The notes beneath the pieces are model-generated. The model saw only the letters and a list, made by a program, of their open reading frames with translations, was not told the DNA's origin and did no database searches. DNA of 64,000 bases, taken from contig NC_092115.1 in assembly GCF_045679555.1 (NCBI RefSeq), positions 39,627,728 through 39,691,727 on the forward strand, given 5' to 3'. Made by a program: the position numbers and the translations under genes. Shown here piece after piece: positions 25,326-36,632 of this stretch (its first letter is position 1; each line of letters starts with the position of its first letter). Source of the DNA: Salvelinus alpinus (Eukaryota; Chordata; Actinopteri; Salmoniformes; Salmonidae).

Positions 25326-28261
25326 ATGGCGGCTGCACCAGTCAAACAGCGCTCGGGAACGAGGGCTCAGCTCCCGCCCTGCTACTACGAAGGATACCTG
25401 GAAAAACGGGGACCGAAAGAAAAGGTAGGTGCAGTCATACCGTCAATGTACAAATGTCGGTGTATTGCATGCTGTGTGAGTGGCTGCATAGTGTCGCCCA
25501 GATAGCGCGCACCGGGCGGGGGCGAATTCCTTGGAAACCCCATTCTGCGAAAGCTGTCAACTTCCTTATTGTGTGCGAATGGGCGAGTCTTGAAAAAGCT
25601 GGCAGTGATTTTCATCTAGCGGTACACTTGCTTATTGCGCACGATTACTAGCAGACAACTGGAGTGCGAGTTAATTAAGCGCGTATACTAAGCGTCCTCC
25701 TATTAACCTCGGGTTAGAGTGGCCACTGAATTTAAAAGGATAACACTACAGGCATTTCCCGGTGAATGTAGCCTAGTCAAGACATGATTGGTCATTATGT
25801 CAGTAACACAAATGATTATATGTATTGGCCTATTCAACCAAAAAGGAAGGCTCGGGCTGACTCAGTGATTTTTGACAACGGTAAATGTTTGACAGCTGCT
25901 TGTACTTTGGCCATGCCTATCGCTGAGTGGTAGTGCCGCTGTGCTATGGAGTTTGGGAGAGGAGAGAAGTATGGGGGGGTTGTGTCAGTGGTCAGCTGAG
26001 CTGTGTGGGTTGTGGTGCTGCATGATAATGACACCGCCTGGGCACAGCTGGGAGGGAGGTGATGGGGGAATGTGGAACAAAGACACACACATAGACCAGA
26101 TATTTGGGCTGGGGTTCAGGTGCACTCTATTGAAGGGAGGATCACATGGCCACAGATTGACAACAGCTGTGGTGCAGATTCATCCCCTGAGACCTGGGAT
26201 CACTAGTGGGCCAAAGTGTGTGTGTATGTGTGAGGGAGATAAACTGTGTGTGAATATATGTAATACAACTCATGTTATAACCATGATAGATGTTGAAGTT
26301 GTCAATTAAAATATTAAACCGCTCTAATTCCCTCTGTGTAACTGTCCGTCTGTGTTACCAGATCTCTCGGCGGCTGTGGACCTGTCTGTGTGGGAACACC
26401 CTCTTCTTCTTTAATAATGCCAAGGACACTCACGTAAATGCTCTGTGTGTGTGTGTTAAACACTTTGTAAATCTTCAGGGATGAGTTATTGTGTATGTTA
26501 ATTTGTCTATCTGTGTATCTGTTGCAGTATGTGGAGAAGATGGATCTCAGTGGCTTTGTCTCACTCAAAGACGACTGCAGCCGAGACAGAAACCTGGAGG
26601 CAGCTAGACTCATACTGCGCATGAAGGATGGAGAGACAAAACTCACAGTAATAAAACACACAGACACACACCCACACACACACAGCCAGCCAGAGAGAAA
26701 CAACTTCTTCTCTGGTCTCCTCTCATCCAGGTTGCCAATCTAGAGGCTCGAGAGCTGTGGAAGGGTTTCCTCCAATCTGTCGTAGATGTAAGTATCACAC
26801 ACCCTACATCACAGTATAATCCTGTCTGATTGGTGGTTGATCCCTGAACTTTCAGTAACCCCCTGTGTGATTGGTTGTTGTAGCTGAGTGTGCCCAGCTG
26901 TCTGACGTTGCTGCCGGGGCAGGTGCAGATGCTGAGAGAGGTGGTGGACCGAGAAAGGAACAGACGCAGAGCAGCACGCACCCCCACCCGCGCTCCCCCC
27001 TCACCCCTATCAGTACCTCTACTGGGGGAGATCCCATCGTGAGTCACACACACTGCTGACACTGAAGTGAGTGCAGGTGTGTTACACCTAGGTGTGTTTG
27101 TGTGTGTATATGAAACTGCTGTATATGCTTTTGTGTGTCTATAGGTGTTTCCGGCCTGTGTCGAGGACTGAGGCAGAAGTTCTGTTAGAGAGACATCCAG
27201 ACTGTGGCAACATGCTGCTGAGGCCCGGCAGAGACGGATCCTCATTGGCTGTCACCACCCGCCAGGATCTCAACGGGTAACGGCCACTCAACATAGATAT
27301 ACACACATAGATCTGCAAGCATTTTTTTGATTGATTTGATCTGTCAATTGCATTCTCTCTCTCTCTCTTTCTCTTTCTCAGGTCAGTGTTCAGACACTAT
27401 CGTGTGACTCAGAGAGAGCAGGGGGGATATGTGATAGATGTTGAGAACCCAGTAAGTCCAACACACTCACACACGCATTGTTACAACACGCATATAAACA
27501 CATGCTACATTGTTGTCTTGCCTCATATCTTGCTATTCCATGGGTCCTAACTCTGTGTTTTCCCTCTCTAGATTCCCTGTGCTACGCTTCATGATGTCAT
27601 CGACGCACTGGTGGAGAAGACAGCAGGAACCCTACAGCCCTTTCTTCTGGAGGAACCTTATGAGGAGAACATCAGTGAGACACACACGGACACACACTAA
27701 TTCTCAACACATTTCCACTTACACAGTGTTGATTGAAATCCTAAGAGATACAGTATCTGAGGTTCTGTCCAATGTTCATGTAGTTAATTGATATTTGTGT
27801 ATTTGTCGCCTTCAGCGTTTGTTTCGTCCAATGAAGAGAATGGAGAGAGAATATTACACTGTGCCCCTTCCAGCCCACTACCCAAAGCCCCCGCCCTACC
27901 CCCCAAACAAGGTACCCAGAAATCCTACACCACACACACACACACACACACACACATACTAACCGCTCTGTTTGTCCTGGTGTAGAGCGATGGAAACCCC
28001 TACCCAGGTCTCCTGCTCCCGACCGCCGTATCCTGTCAGCTGTGACATCACCAGTACCGTCATCACCCAGCAGCCCAATGAGACGGCTTGTTCTCTCCCC
28101 CTCCCCCCTCCTCGCACAAAGTGAGTGGCATGTGTCCTGATCAATGTATCCACTCATTCCCACACGCACACTCATACTACAGAGGTCTCACTCCTCTCTC
28201 CCCAGGCCTCACAGAGGAGCTCAAAATGAAACTGGAGAAGAGACGGACCAGTCAGGAGTGA
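25326..28261 (+). CDS. stap2: Signal-transducing adaptor protein 2, eleven coding exons
   Basis: Exons: 25326-25424, 26362-26433, 26528-26647, 26731-26787, 26884-27038, 27145-27276, 27382-27451, 27572-27674, 27816-27911, 27986-28120, 28206-28261. Total 1095 nt (364 residues), with all phases consistent. A PH domain covers about residues 18-125 (YYEGYLEKRGPKEK to ELWKGFLQSVVD). An SH2 domain covers about 169-265, with its phosphotyrosine-binding Arg194 in GNMLLRP. The tail is proline- and serine-rich (LPKAPALPPKQ) and ends in LTEELKMKLEKRRTSQE, like human STAP2. Family knowledge: STAP2 is a cytosolic adaptor of tyrosine kinases such as BRK/PTK6 and modulates STAT and NF-kB signalling. From exon 9 to the stop there is no tyrosine, so the YXXQ motif of mammalian STAP2 is absent. 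STAP1 is the alternative name, but the C-terminal match favours STAP2. It lies in tandem behind sh3gl1. Confidence 0.92.
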
Positions 28262-28674
28262 CTTCCGGTAATTGCTCAGCCAACTAGCGGTCAAAACTCT
28301 TCCACCACCAGCAGCAGCAGCAGCTTTCTTCTCTTCCTGTGCCTTCTGATTGGTGCACAACTCTGGTCCTCATGGATCACAGTCCTACTGTACCTTTCAA
28401 AGTGTTTCCCACCATGTTTGGGTAACGCACCTTATCCACCTGAGTTGTGTTCAGCAGCCTAAAATTGCAGCCTCAAAACCGTTTTCAAGAAGGGATAACC
28501 AGTGGGGTTGAGCATTAGATGAGCACACAAATACAAAGGACCAATGACTGAGCCTGTTACTCCATTGTTCCGATTGAGCCAATGTCTGTTGTCCTGCTGC
28601 TGATGTAACTGACGCCACACTGGAGACTAGAAAGAGTGACACCAGAAGCTTGAGAAACCAGACTAGAGACTAGA

Positions 28675-28870
28675 GCGGTAGTCACCAACCCTGGTCCTGG
28701 AGCGCTACTGGGTGTGTGTGCAGGCTTTTGTTCAAACCCAACACTAACACCTGGATCAACGAATTAAAGTCTTGATAAATGAAATCGTGTGTTATTGCTG
28801 GGCTGGAACAAAAGCATGCACACCTTGAACCTGTACATCACTACACACCTTCCAGGTCCTGGGTTAATGA
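28675..28870. repeat. Dispersed repeat downstream of stap2
   Basis: It starts with GTCACCAACCCTGGTCCTGG and contains GCAGGCTTTTGTTC and, inverted, GGAACAAAAGCATGCAC. It resembles a common non-autonomous fish repeat with inverted ends. Non-coding; class undetermined. Confidence 0.45.
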
Positions 28871-29084
28871 CAACTGGATTAGATGTAAACATGTCTAGTT
28901 GTTCTCGTGCATCTAGAATGCCAATGCTCTAATCTATTGTATTATGTTGGTGCAATGATGGTATGGTGCTCCACTTGACTAAACCTTCTCTACTGTGTGT
29001 GTCGTTGCTACAACTCACGTGAAACCTTATTTTCTACTGTGTGTGTGTGCGTGTGTGTGTGTGTGCTAGGCCTAGGCTACTGTT

Positions 29085-29405
29085 AGCCGACTATACTCAA
29101 CTAAACTCCATGATTTACGATGGAGTTGAGCGGCGACTAGTGTGGGCGGACTGGAGCTCCGACATCACGAAAATGTAGTTTTTTTTAATCAAAAACAATT
29201 GATGATTGATTTTAGCACCAAAGGAATAGCCGCGATTACACAGAACAATGTTGTGTGTAATTGCGGGCTATTCTTTGGGTGCTGAAATCAGTAGATGTGG
29301 ATAAGAATGTAATTTTATGTGATGTCGGAGCTCCAGTCCGCCCACACTAGTCGCCACTCGACTTAATTTTAAATCGTGGAGTTGAGTTTAATCGGCTAGG
29401 CTATT
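29085..29405. mobile_element. Foldback MITE with long inverted arms
   Basis: Left arm features (TTAGCCGACTA, GATGGAGTTGAGCGGCGACT, AGTGTGGGCGGACTGGAGCT, CCGACATCAC) recur in reverse complement in the right arm (AGCTCCAGTCCGCCCACACT at about 29329). The centre is a tight hairpin around ACACAGAACAATGTTGTGTG. Total about 320 bp, no coding capacity. It lies between the stap2 stop and its only downstream AATAAA. Confidence 0.8.
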
Positions 29406-29799
29406 GTGTGATGCTATGACCTACTGGTGCTAGGACACTTTTTACTCCTCAAAGGTTCTTTGTCCCGTCGCAACAAAGAACAAAGTATGAAAGTATTGTA
29501 ATTTAGGCTTACTGTGCACCATTGATTTCATTTGCTCCTCTTGTTCTTTGGTGTTGTGGGCTGGTACACAAGCACAATTCAGTGGAACTCAAACCCTGTG
29601 GTCATTGGCTGATTTGTTCGGAGGGAGTGCATCCTCTATTGGACTCTCAGAACTACATTGTACACTGTGCATTGTCTTGTACAATTCTCTTCTATGTCCT
29701 GGGTGTTGGTCAGTGTTGTTTAAGAGAAACATCAGTGGTATTTATGAGATGTCCTATTCAAGGATATTAAATAAATGGTTTGCATGAAACAAGAATACT

Positions 29800-30800
29800 T
29801 TTTTGGTATTTGGTATTTTATTAGGATCCCCATTTAGCTGTTGCAAAAGCAGAAATGTAGCACATGTAGCCTACATTTCAATGCATACACACAAAATATC
29901 TAGGTCAAATAGGGGAGAGGCGTTGTGAGGTGTTGCTTTTTCAGTTTTTTGAAACCAGGTTTGCTGTTTATTTGAGCAATATTAGATGGAATGGAGTTCC
30001 ATGCAATAAGGGCTCTATAGAAAACTACGCTTTCTTGCATTTGTTCTGGATTTGGGGACTGTGAAAGACCCCTGTTGGCATGTCTGTTGGGGTAAGTATG
30101 TGTGTCAGAGCTGTGTGTAAGTTGACAATGCAAACTATTTGCGATTTTCAACATAATGTTCCTTATAAAAAGAAGTGATGCAGTCAGTCTCTCCTCAACT
30201 CTGAGCCAAGAGAGACACTGGCATGCATATTATTTATATCAGCCCTCTGATTACAATGAAGAGCAAGACATGCCGCCCTGTTCTGGGCCAGCTGCAGCTT
30301 AACTAGGTGTTTCCTTGCAGCACTGGACCCCACGACTGGACAATAATCAAAATTAGACCAAACTAGAGCCTGCAGGACTTGCTTTGTGTGGTGTCAAAAA
30401 GCAGAGCATCTCTTTAATACGAACAGACCTCTCCCCATCTTTACAACCATTGAATCTATATGTTTTGACCATGACGGTTTACAATCTAAGGTAACGCCAA
30501 GTAATTGAGTCTCTCAACTTGTTCAACAGCCACACCATTCATTACCAGATTCAGCTGAGGTCTAGAGCTTAGGGATTAATTTGTACCAAATACAATGCTC
30601 TTAGTTTTAAAGATGTTCAGGACCAGTTTATTACTGGCCACCCATTCCAAAACAGACTGCAACTCTTTGTTAAGGGTTTCAGTGACTTCATTAGCTGTGG
30701 TTGCTGATGCTTATATGGTTAAATCATCAACATACATGGACACGCATGTTTTGTTTAATGCCAGTGGCAGGTCATTGTTACACCAACAGAATCAGCTCTT
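29800..30800 (-). mobile_element. LINE reverse-transcriptase C-terminal part, decayed
   Basis: Minus-strand reading shows a YVDDLTI-like catalytic box near 30720, then SVLEWVASNKLVLN, SRPQLNLVMNGVAVEQV, a thumb-type region, and near the 3' end LTHSSDTHTYPNRHA with FYRALIAWNSIPSNIAQI. Several stops and shifts. The 5' part is missing. It belongs to the jockey/CR1/L2 group of non-LTR elements; the clade was not resolved. Confidence 0.75.
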
Positions 30801-30964
30801 GCAGCCTTTCCTCTGCTCTCATCGGAGCCTTGCACACCAGCAGGTGGAAGCAAAGTGCAAATTTGAATGAGAGCAATATCCTCTCCAGCATACCTTCCAT
30901 AATTGTTTCAAAAATGTTTTGTAACATTTTGCTCATTGTCTGTTTTTATTTTGTTAGTCAGTCT

Positions 30965-31250
30965 CAGTCAGATATCATATTAAAAAACTGCAAACATTTC
31001 TCTCCACCCTATGGAGAAAAAAATTTGAATCGCAGGAAAATAGCTGTAAAATAGCAAATGTTCCTCTCTGCCCCATGGCAAAATGAGTAGAATTGCAGAA
31101 AAGGAGTTATATAATTGCAAAATCCTCTCTCCGCCCCATAGCAAAATGTTTAGAATTGCAGCAAATTTGTTTTAAAAAACTATAACATTTTCTCTACACC
31201 CCATGGCAAAATGTGTAGAATTGCACTAAATTAACTCTAAAATGTAAAAA
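30965..31250 (+). repeat. Minisatellite, about four units of roughly 75 bp
   Basis: Units share CTCTCTCCRCCCYATGGCAAAATG-like and TAGAATTGCAGAAAA-like blocks (for example GCCCCATGGCAAAATGAG near 31070 and CCCCATGGCAAAATGTG near 31199). They are diverged. Non-coding. Confidence 0.7.
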
Positions 31251-31394
31251 ATAATTATCTCCGCTGTCAAGAGGGAGGCCACTAAAATGTTTCGCTCACA
31301 ATGTGGTGGTGGTGGTGAGGGGGCAGGGGTATGGATGTGGGTACGCAGACCAGCGAGCAACTGGCCACCCTCATGAGTTCAGATTTTTTTGTGG

Positions 31395-31770
31395 CCCATC
31401 CCTGCTGTAGAATACTATACTACACACCGTAGGATCCCTTGATCGTACAGTGCTTACTATAAAATATTGTAGTCTACTGTAGAACAGTGTTTCCTGGTCC
31501 TGGGGACTCAAAAGGGTGCACATTTGCGTTTTTGCCCTACCACTAAACAGCTGATTCAAATGTTCAACTCATCATCAAGCTTTGATGATTCGAATCAGGT
31601 TTGTAGTGCAATGCTTTGGGTCCCCAGGACCATGAATAAGAATATGCTGCTGTGGAATTCTATACTCCACACTGTGGTATCCCTTGATCGTGTGTGGTAC
31701 TTACTATAGAATTTTGTAGTATACTGTAGAATACTATACTACATGCTGTAGTATCCCTCAATCGTAATAT
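31395..31770 (+). repeat. Diverged tandem units plus a palindromic repeat
   Basis: GTAGAATACTATACTACA and ATCCCTTGATCGT recur near 31404, 31660 and 31722. Between them, 31485-31635 holds a palindromic unit (TTCCTGGTCCTGGGGAC... and GTCCCCAGGACCATG) typical of short non-autonomous elements. Confidence 0.55.
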
Positions 31771-31773
31771 ATA

Positions 31774-33343
31774 CACTGCTCAAAAAAATAAAGGGAACAC
31801 TTAAACAACACAATGTAACTCCAAGTCAATCACACTTCTATGAAATCAAACTGTCCACTTAGGAAGCAACACTGATTGACAATAAATTTCACATGCTGTT
31901 GTGCAAATGGAATAGACAAAAGGTGGAAATTATAGGAAATTAGCAAGACACCCCCAAAAAAGGAGTGATTCTGCAGGTGGTGACCACAGACAACTTCTCA
32001 GTTCCTATGCTTCCTGGCTGATGTTTTGGTCACTTTTGAATGCTGGCGGTGCTCTCACTCTAGTGGTAGCATGAGACGGAGTCTACAACCCACACAAGTG
32101 GCTCAGGTAGTGCAGTTCATCCAGGATGGCACATCAATGCGAGCTGTGGCAAAAAGGTTTGCTGTGTCTGTCAGCGTAGTGTCCAGAGCATGGAGGCGCT
32201 ACCAGGAGACAGGCCAGTACATCAGGAGACGTGGAGGAGGCCGTAGGAGGGCAACAACCCAGCAGCAGGACCGCTACCTCCGCCTTTGTGCAAGGAGGTG
32301 CACTGCCAGAGCCCTGCAAAATGACCTCCAGCAGGCCACAAATGTGCATATGTCAGCATATGGTCTCACAAGGGGTCTGAGGATCTCATCTCGGTACCTA
32401 ATGGCAGTCAGGCTACCTCTGGCGAGCACATGGAGGGCTGTGCGGCCCCACAAAGAAATGCCACCCCACACCATGACTGACCCACCGCCAAACCGGTCAT
32501 GCTGGAGGATGTTGCAGGCAGCAGAACATTCTCCACGGCGTCTCCAGACTCTGTCACGTCTGTCACATGTGCTCATGTGCTCAGTGTGAACCTGCTTTCA
32601 TCTGTGAAGAGCACAGGGCGCCAGTGGCGAATTTGCCAATCTTGGTGTTCTCTGGCAAATGCCAAACGTCCTGCACGGTGCTGGGCTGTAAGCACAACCC
32701 CCACCTGTGGACGTCGGGCCCTCATACTACCCTCATGGAGTCTGTTTCTGACCGTTTGAGCAGACACATGCACATTTGTGGCCTGCTGGAGGTCATTTTG
32801 CAGGGCTCTGGCAGTGCACCTCCTTGCACAAAGGCGGAGGTAGCGGTCCTGCTGCTGGGTTGTTGCCCTCCTACGGCCTCCTCCACGTCTCCTGATGTAC
32901 TGGCCTGTCTCCTGGTAGCGCCTCCATGCTCTGGACACTACGCTGACAGACACAGCAAACCTTTTTGCCACAGCTCGCATTGATGTGCCATCCTGGATGA
33001 ACTGCACTACCTGAGCCACTTGTGTGGGTTGTAGACTCCGTCTCATGCTACCACTAGAGTGAGAGCACTGCCAGCATTCAAAAGTGACCAAAACATCAGC
33101 CAGGAAGCATAGGAACTGAGAAGTTGTCTGTGGTCACCACCTGCAGAATCACTCCTTTTTTGGGGGTGTCTTGCTAATTTCCTATAATTTCCACCTTTTG
33201 TCTATTCCATTTGCACAACAGCATGTGAAATTTATTGTCAATCAGTGTTGCTTCCTAAGTGGACAGTTTGATTTCACAGAAGTGTGATTGACTTGGAGTT
33301 ACATTGTGTTGTTTAAGTGTTCCCTTTATTTTTTTGAGCAGTG
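31774..33343 (-). mobile_element. Foldback Tc1-like transposon (family D) with 581-bp inverted arms
   Basis: Both ends are the same 5' terminus (CACTGCTCAAAAAAATAAAG and complement), flanked by TA (31772-31773, 33344-33345). From the right end the minus strand reads a transposase start, [20 protein letters not shown], helix-turn-helix region, then [13 protein letters not shown] and [20 protein letters not shown], up to [11 protein letters not shown] near 32360. There the sequence turns back into an inverted copy of the element's own first 581 bp (31774-32354). The 3' third of the transposase and the 3' terminus are absent. The arms differ at only a few positions. Confidence 0.92.
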
Positions 33344-33349
33344 TATATT

Positions 33350-33864
33350 CAGGTAACTGCCTAAAGAAAGGAAACACTGTAGTAAATGAGGGATACAAAG
33401 TATGTTGAAAGCAGGTGCTTCCACACAGGCGTGGTTCCTGAGTTAATTAAGCATTTTAACATCCCATCATGCTTAGGGTCATGAATAAAAATTCCCAATT
33501 GCCCATTATTTTGGCTACCATGGTTAGAAGAAGAGATCTCAGTGACTTTGAAAGAGGGGGCATAGGGGGTTTAAAGGGTATGTGTGTGTGTGTGTGTGTG
33601 TGTGTCTTAGTCACCAGATCTCAACCCAATTGAACTCTTCTGGGAAATTCCAGTGCGGCGTCTGAGGATTTGTTTTCCCCCACCATCAACAAAACATCAA
33701 TTGATAGAATTTATTGTGTAAGAAGGGTGTCACATCCCTCCAATATAGTTCCAGACGCTTCTAGAATCTATGCCAACGTGAATTGAAGGTGTTCTGGTGG
33801 CTCATGGTGGCCCAATGCCCTATTAAAACACTTTATGTTGGTTTTTCCTTTATTTTGGCAGTTG
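33350..33864 (+). mobile_element. Tc1-like element (family E), short internally deleted copy
   Basis: The left end is AGGTAACTGCCTAAAGAAAG, the right end TTTTTCCTTTATTTTGGCAG. Inside are TAGAAGAAGAGATCTCAGTG and a short transposase relic (CTCAACCCAATTGAACTCTT) after a GT run at 33581-33606. It begins directly beside the foldback element. Confidence 0.7.
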
Positions 33865-34009
33865 CTGAAAGATCATACCCCCAAGACATGCTAACCTCCA
33901 CTGTTAATGTTAATTTTTCTGAATATACAATAAAGCTCAGTATTTCAATGATTTACTTCATAGTCATTATTGCTCATGGTTATCAAGGGTGTCAATAATA
34001 TCGGACCTC

Positions 34010-34037
34010 ACTATATATATATATATATATATATATA
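34010..34037 (+). repeat. TA microsatellite at a Tc1 boundary
   Basis: About 14 TA units run straight into the left terminus of a family B Tc1. Tc1 elements insert at TA, so this was a target-rich site. Confidence 0.85.
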
Positions 34038-35420
34038 GCATCAGTCAAAATTCTGGGCACACCTACTCAATCCAGGGTTTTCTTGATTTTGACTTTTCTA
34101 CATTGTAGAATAATAGTGAAGACATCAAAATTATGAAATAACACATATGGAATCATGTAGTAACCAAAAAAGTGTTAAACAAATCAAAATGTATTTTGGC
34201 ATTCTCTCAACCAGCTTCATGAAGTAGTCACCTGGAATGCATTTCAATTAACAGGTGTGCCTTGTTAAAAGTAAATTTTCTTTCCTTAATGTGTTTGAGC
34301 CAATCAGTTGTGTTGTGACAAGGTAGGGTTGGTTTACAGAAGATAGTCCTATTTGGTAAAAGACCAAGTCCATATTATGGCAATAACTGCTCAAATAAGC
34401 AAAACCCTCATTACTTTAAGACATGAAGGTCATCAATCTGGGAAATATCAAGAACTTTGAACGTTTCTTCAAGTGCAGTTGCAAAAACCATCAAGTGATA
34501 TGATGAAACTGGCTCTCATGAGGACCACCACAGGAAAGGAAGACCCAGAGTTACCTCTGCTGCAGAGGATAAGTTCATTAGAGCTACCAGCCTCACAAAT
34601 TGAAGCCCAAATAAATGCTTCACAGAGTTCCAGTAACAGAGATATCTCAACATAAACTGTTCAGAGGAGACTGCATGAATCAGGCATTCATGGTCAAAAT
34701 GTTGCAAAGAAACCACTACTAAAGGACATCAATAAAAAGAAGAGACTTGCTTGGGCCAAGAAACATAAGCAATGGACGTTAGACGAGTGGAAATCTGTCC
34801 CTTTGTCTTTTGAGTCCAAATTTGAGATTTTTGGTTCCAACCGCCATGTCTTTATGAGACGCAGAGTAGGTGAAGGGATGATCTCCGTGGAGGAGGTGTG
34901 ATTGTGGTGTGATGGTGTAGGGGTGCTTTACACTGATGGTGTGGGGGTGCTTTGCTGGTGACACTGTCTGTGATTTACTTAGAATTCAAGGCACACTTAA
35001 CCAGCATGGCTACCACAGCATTCTGCAGCGATACGCCATCCCATCTGGTTTGCGCTTAGTGTGACTATCGTTTGTTTTTCAACAGGACAATGACGCAACA
35101 CTATTTGACCAAGAAGGATAGTGATGGAGTGCTGCATAAGATGACCTGGCCTCCACAATCACCCGACCTCAACCCAATTGAGATGTTTTGGGATGAGTTG
35201 GACCGCAGAGTGAGGAAAAAGCAGCCAACAAGTTCTCAGCATATGTGGGAACTCCTTCAAGACTGTTGGAAAAGCATTCCAGGTGACGCTGGTTGAGAGA
35301 ATGCCAAGAGTGTGCAAAGCTATCATCAAGGCAAAGGGTGGCTACTTTGAACAATCTAAAATCTAAAATATATTTTGATTTGTTTAACACTTTTTTGCTT
35401 ACTACATGATTCCATATGCT
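34038..35420 (+). mobile_element. Tc1-like transposon (family B), fused to family A at its right end
   Basis: The left terminus (GCATCAGTCAAAATTCTGGG) is diverged but recognisable. Internal blocks follow the copy at 3235-5260 and include the stretch lost there (CAGGAAAGGAAGACCCAGAG). The transposase is broken by stops and shifts. The right end stops after TTCCATATG at about 35418, without its terminus, and passes into family A sequence. Confidence 0.8.
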
Positions 35421-35429
35421 CAGACTCTA

Positions 35430-36480
35430 AAAACCTGTTTTCTGCAGCATTGAAGGTCCCCAAGAACACAGTGGCCTTCATCATTCTGAAATGGAAGAAG
35501 TTTGGAACCACCAAGACTCTTCCTAGAGCTGGCCGCCTGGCCAAACTGAGCAATTGGGGGAGAAGGGCCTTGGTTGGGGAGGTGACCAAGAACCCGATGG
35601 TCACTCTAACAGAGCTCCAGAGTTCCTCTGTGGAGATGGGAGAACCTTCCAGAAGGACAACCATCTCTGCAGCACTCCACCAATCAGGCCGTTATGGTAG
35701 AGCGGCCAGACGGAAGCCACTCCTCAGTAAAAGGCACATGACGGCCCGCTTGGAGTTTGCCAAAAGACACCTAAAGGACTCTGAACATGAGTAACAAGAT
35801 TCTTTGGTCTGATAAAACCAAGATTGAACTCTTTGGCCTGAATGTCAAGCATCATGCTGTGGGGAAGTTTTTCAGCGGCAGGGACTGTGAGACTAGTCAG
35901 GATCGAGGGAAAGATGAACAGAGCAAAGCACAAAGAGATCCTTGATGAAAACCTGTTCCAGAGCGCTCAGGACCTCAGACTGGGGCGAAGGTTCACCTTC
36001 CAACAGGACAATGACCCTAGGCACACAGCTAAGGCAACACAGAAGGGGCTTCGGGACAAGTCTCTGAATGTCCTTGAGGGGCCCTGCCAGAGCCCGGACA
36101 TGAACCCTAGAACATCTCTGGAGAGACCTGAAAATAGCTCTGTAGTGATGCTCCCCGTCCAACCTGACAGAGCTTGAGAGGATCTGCAAAGAAGAATGGG
36201 AGAAACTCCCCAAATACAGGTGTGCCAAGCTTGTAGCGTGATACCCAAGAAGACTTGAGGCTGTAATCGCTGCCCAAGGTGCTTCAACAAAGTACTGAAT
36301 AAAGGGTCTGCAATCTTATGTAAATGGATTATTTCAGTTTTTATACATTTTCAAAAATCAGTTTTTGCTTCATCATTATGGGGTATTGCGTGTAGATTGA
36401 TGAGGGGAAAAAACGATTTAATCCATTTTAGAATAAGGTTGTAACGTAACAAAATGTGGAAAAATTAAAGGGGTGGAACG
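35430..36480 (+). mobile_element. Tc1-like transposon (family A), 5'-truncated
   Basis: It starts inside the transposase (TTTCTGCAGCATTGAAGGTC). ORF 35375-35794 reads ALKVPKNTVAFIILKWKKFG and RRTTISAALHQSGRYGRAAR. A second ORF at 35842-36177 reads GRRFTFQQDNDPRHTAKATQ. It ends near CAAAATGTGGAAAAATTAAA without the terminal repeat. Confidence 0.82.
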
Positions 36481-36580
36481 CTCTTAGAGACTCACCCAGA
36501 AAGACTCACAGCTGTAATCGATGCCAAACGTGCTTCTACAAAGTATTGACTCGGGTGTGAATACTTATGTAAATCTGAGA
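36481..36580 (+). mobile_element. Small Tc1-like fragment (third family)
   Basis: AGACTCACAGCTGTAATCG, CGTGCTTCTACAAAGTATTG and GTGTGAATACTTATGTAAAT mark the 3' end of another Tc1 family. It lies 52 bp before the semaphorin exon relic. Confidence 0.6.
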
Positions 36581-36632
36581 TCTGAGACCAGGCTAAAGTC
36601 TTTAGGTTGATATCTTCTATGTTATTTCCCAG

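Larger units (their letters stand above)
28262..29795 (+). other. stap2: Probable 3'UTR/downstream region of stap2
   Basis: After the stop codon the only AATAAA before the next repeat block is at 29770-29775. A weaker ATTAAA lies at 28763-28768. If the distal signal is used, the mRNA would include a dispersed repeat (about 28675-28870) and a long palindromic element (29085-29405). No coding exon is seen here. Use of either signal is inferred. Confidence 0.4.

Noticed and set aside
25232-25651. 139-residue plus-strand ORF overlapping stap2 exon 1
   Set aside because: It runs through the exon 1 donor into the intron in another frame; stap2 uses the ATG at 25326.
26643-27245. 200-residue minus-strand ORF over stap2 exons 4 to 6
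   Set aside because: It is a shadow of the stap2 coding strand, with CA/GT-rich intron sequence in frame and no domain.
27741-28175. 144-residue minus-strand ORF over stap2 exons 9 and 10
   Set aside because: It is antisense to proline-rich coding exons and a CA microsatellite; no homology was recognised.
30965-31250. Evenly spaced repeats that could suggest a CRISPR array
   Set aside because: The units are diverged, 75 bp long and contiguous without unique spacers; this is a eukaryotic minisatellite.
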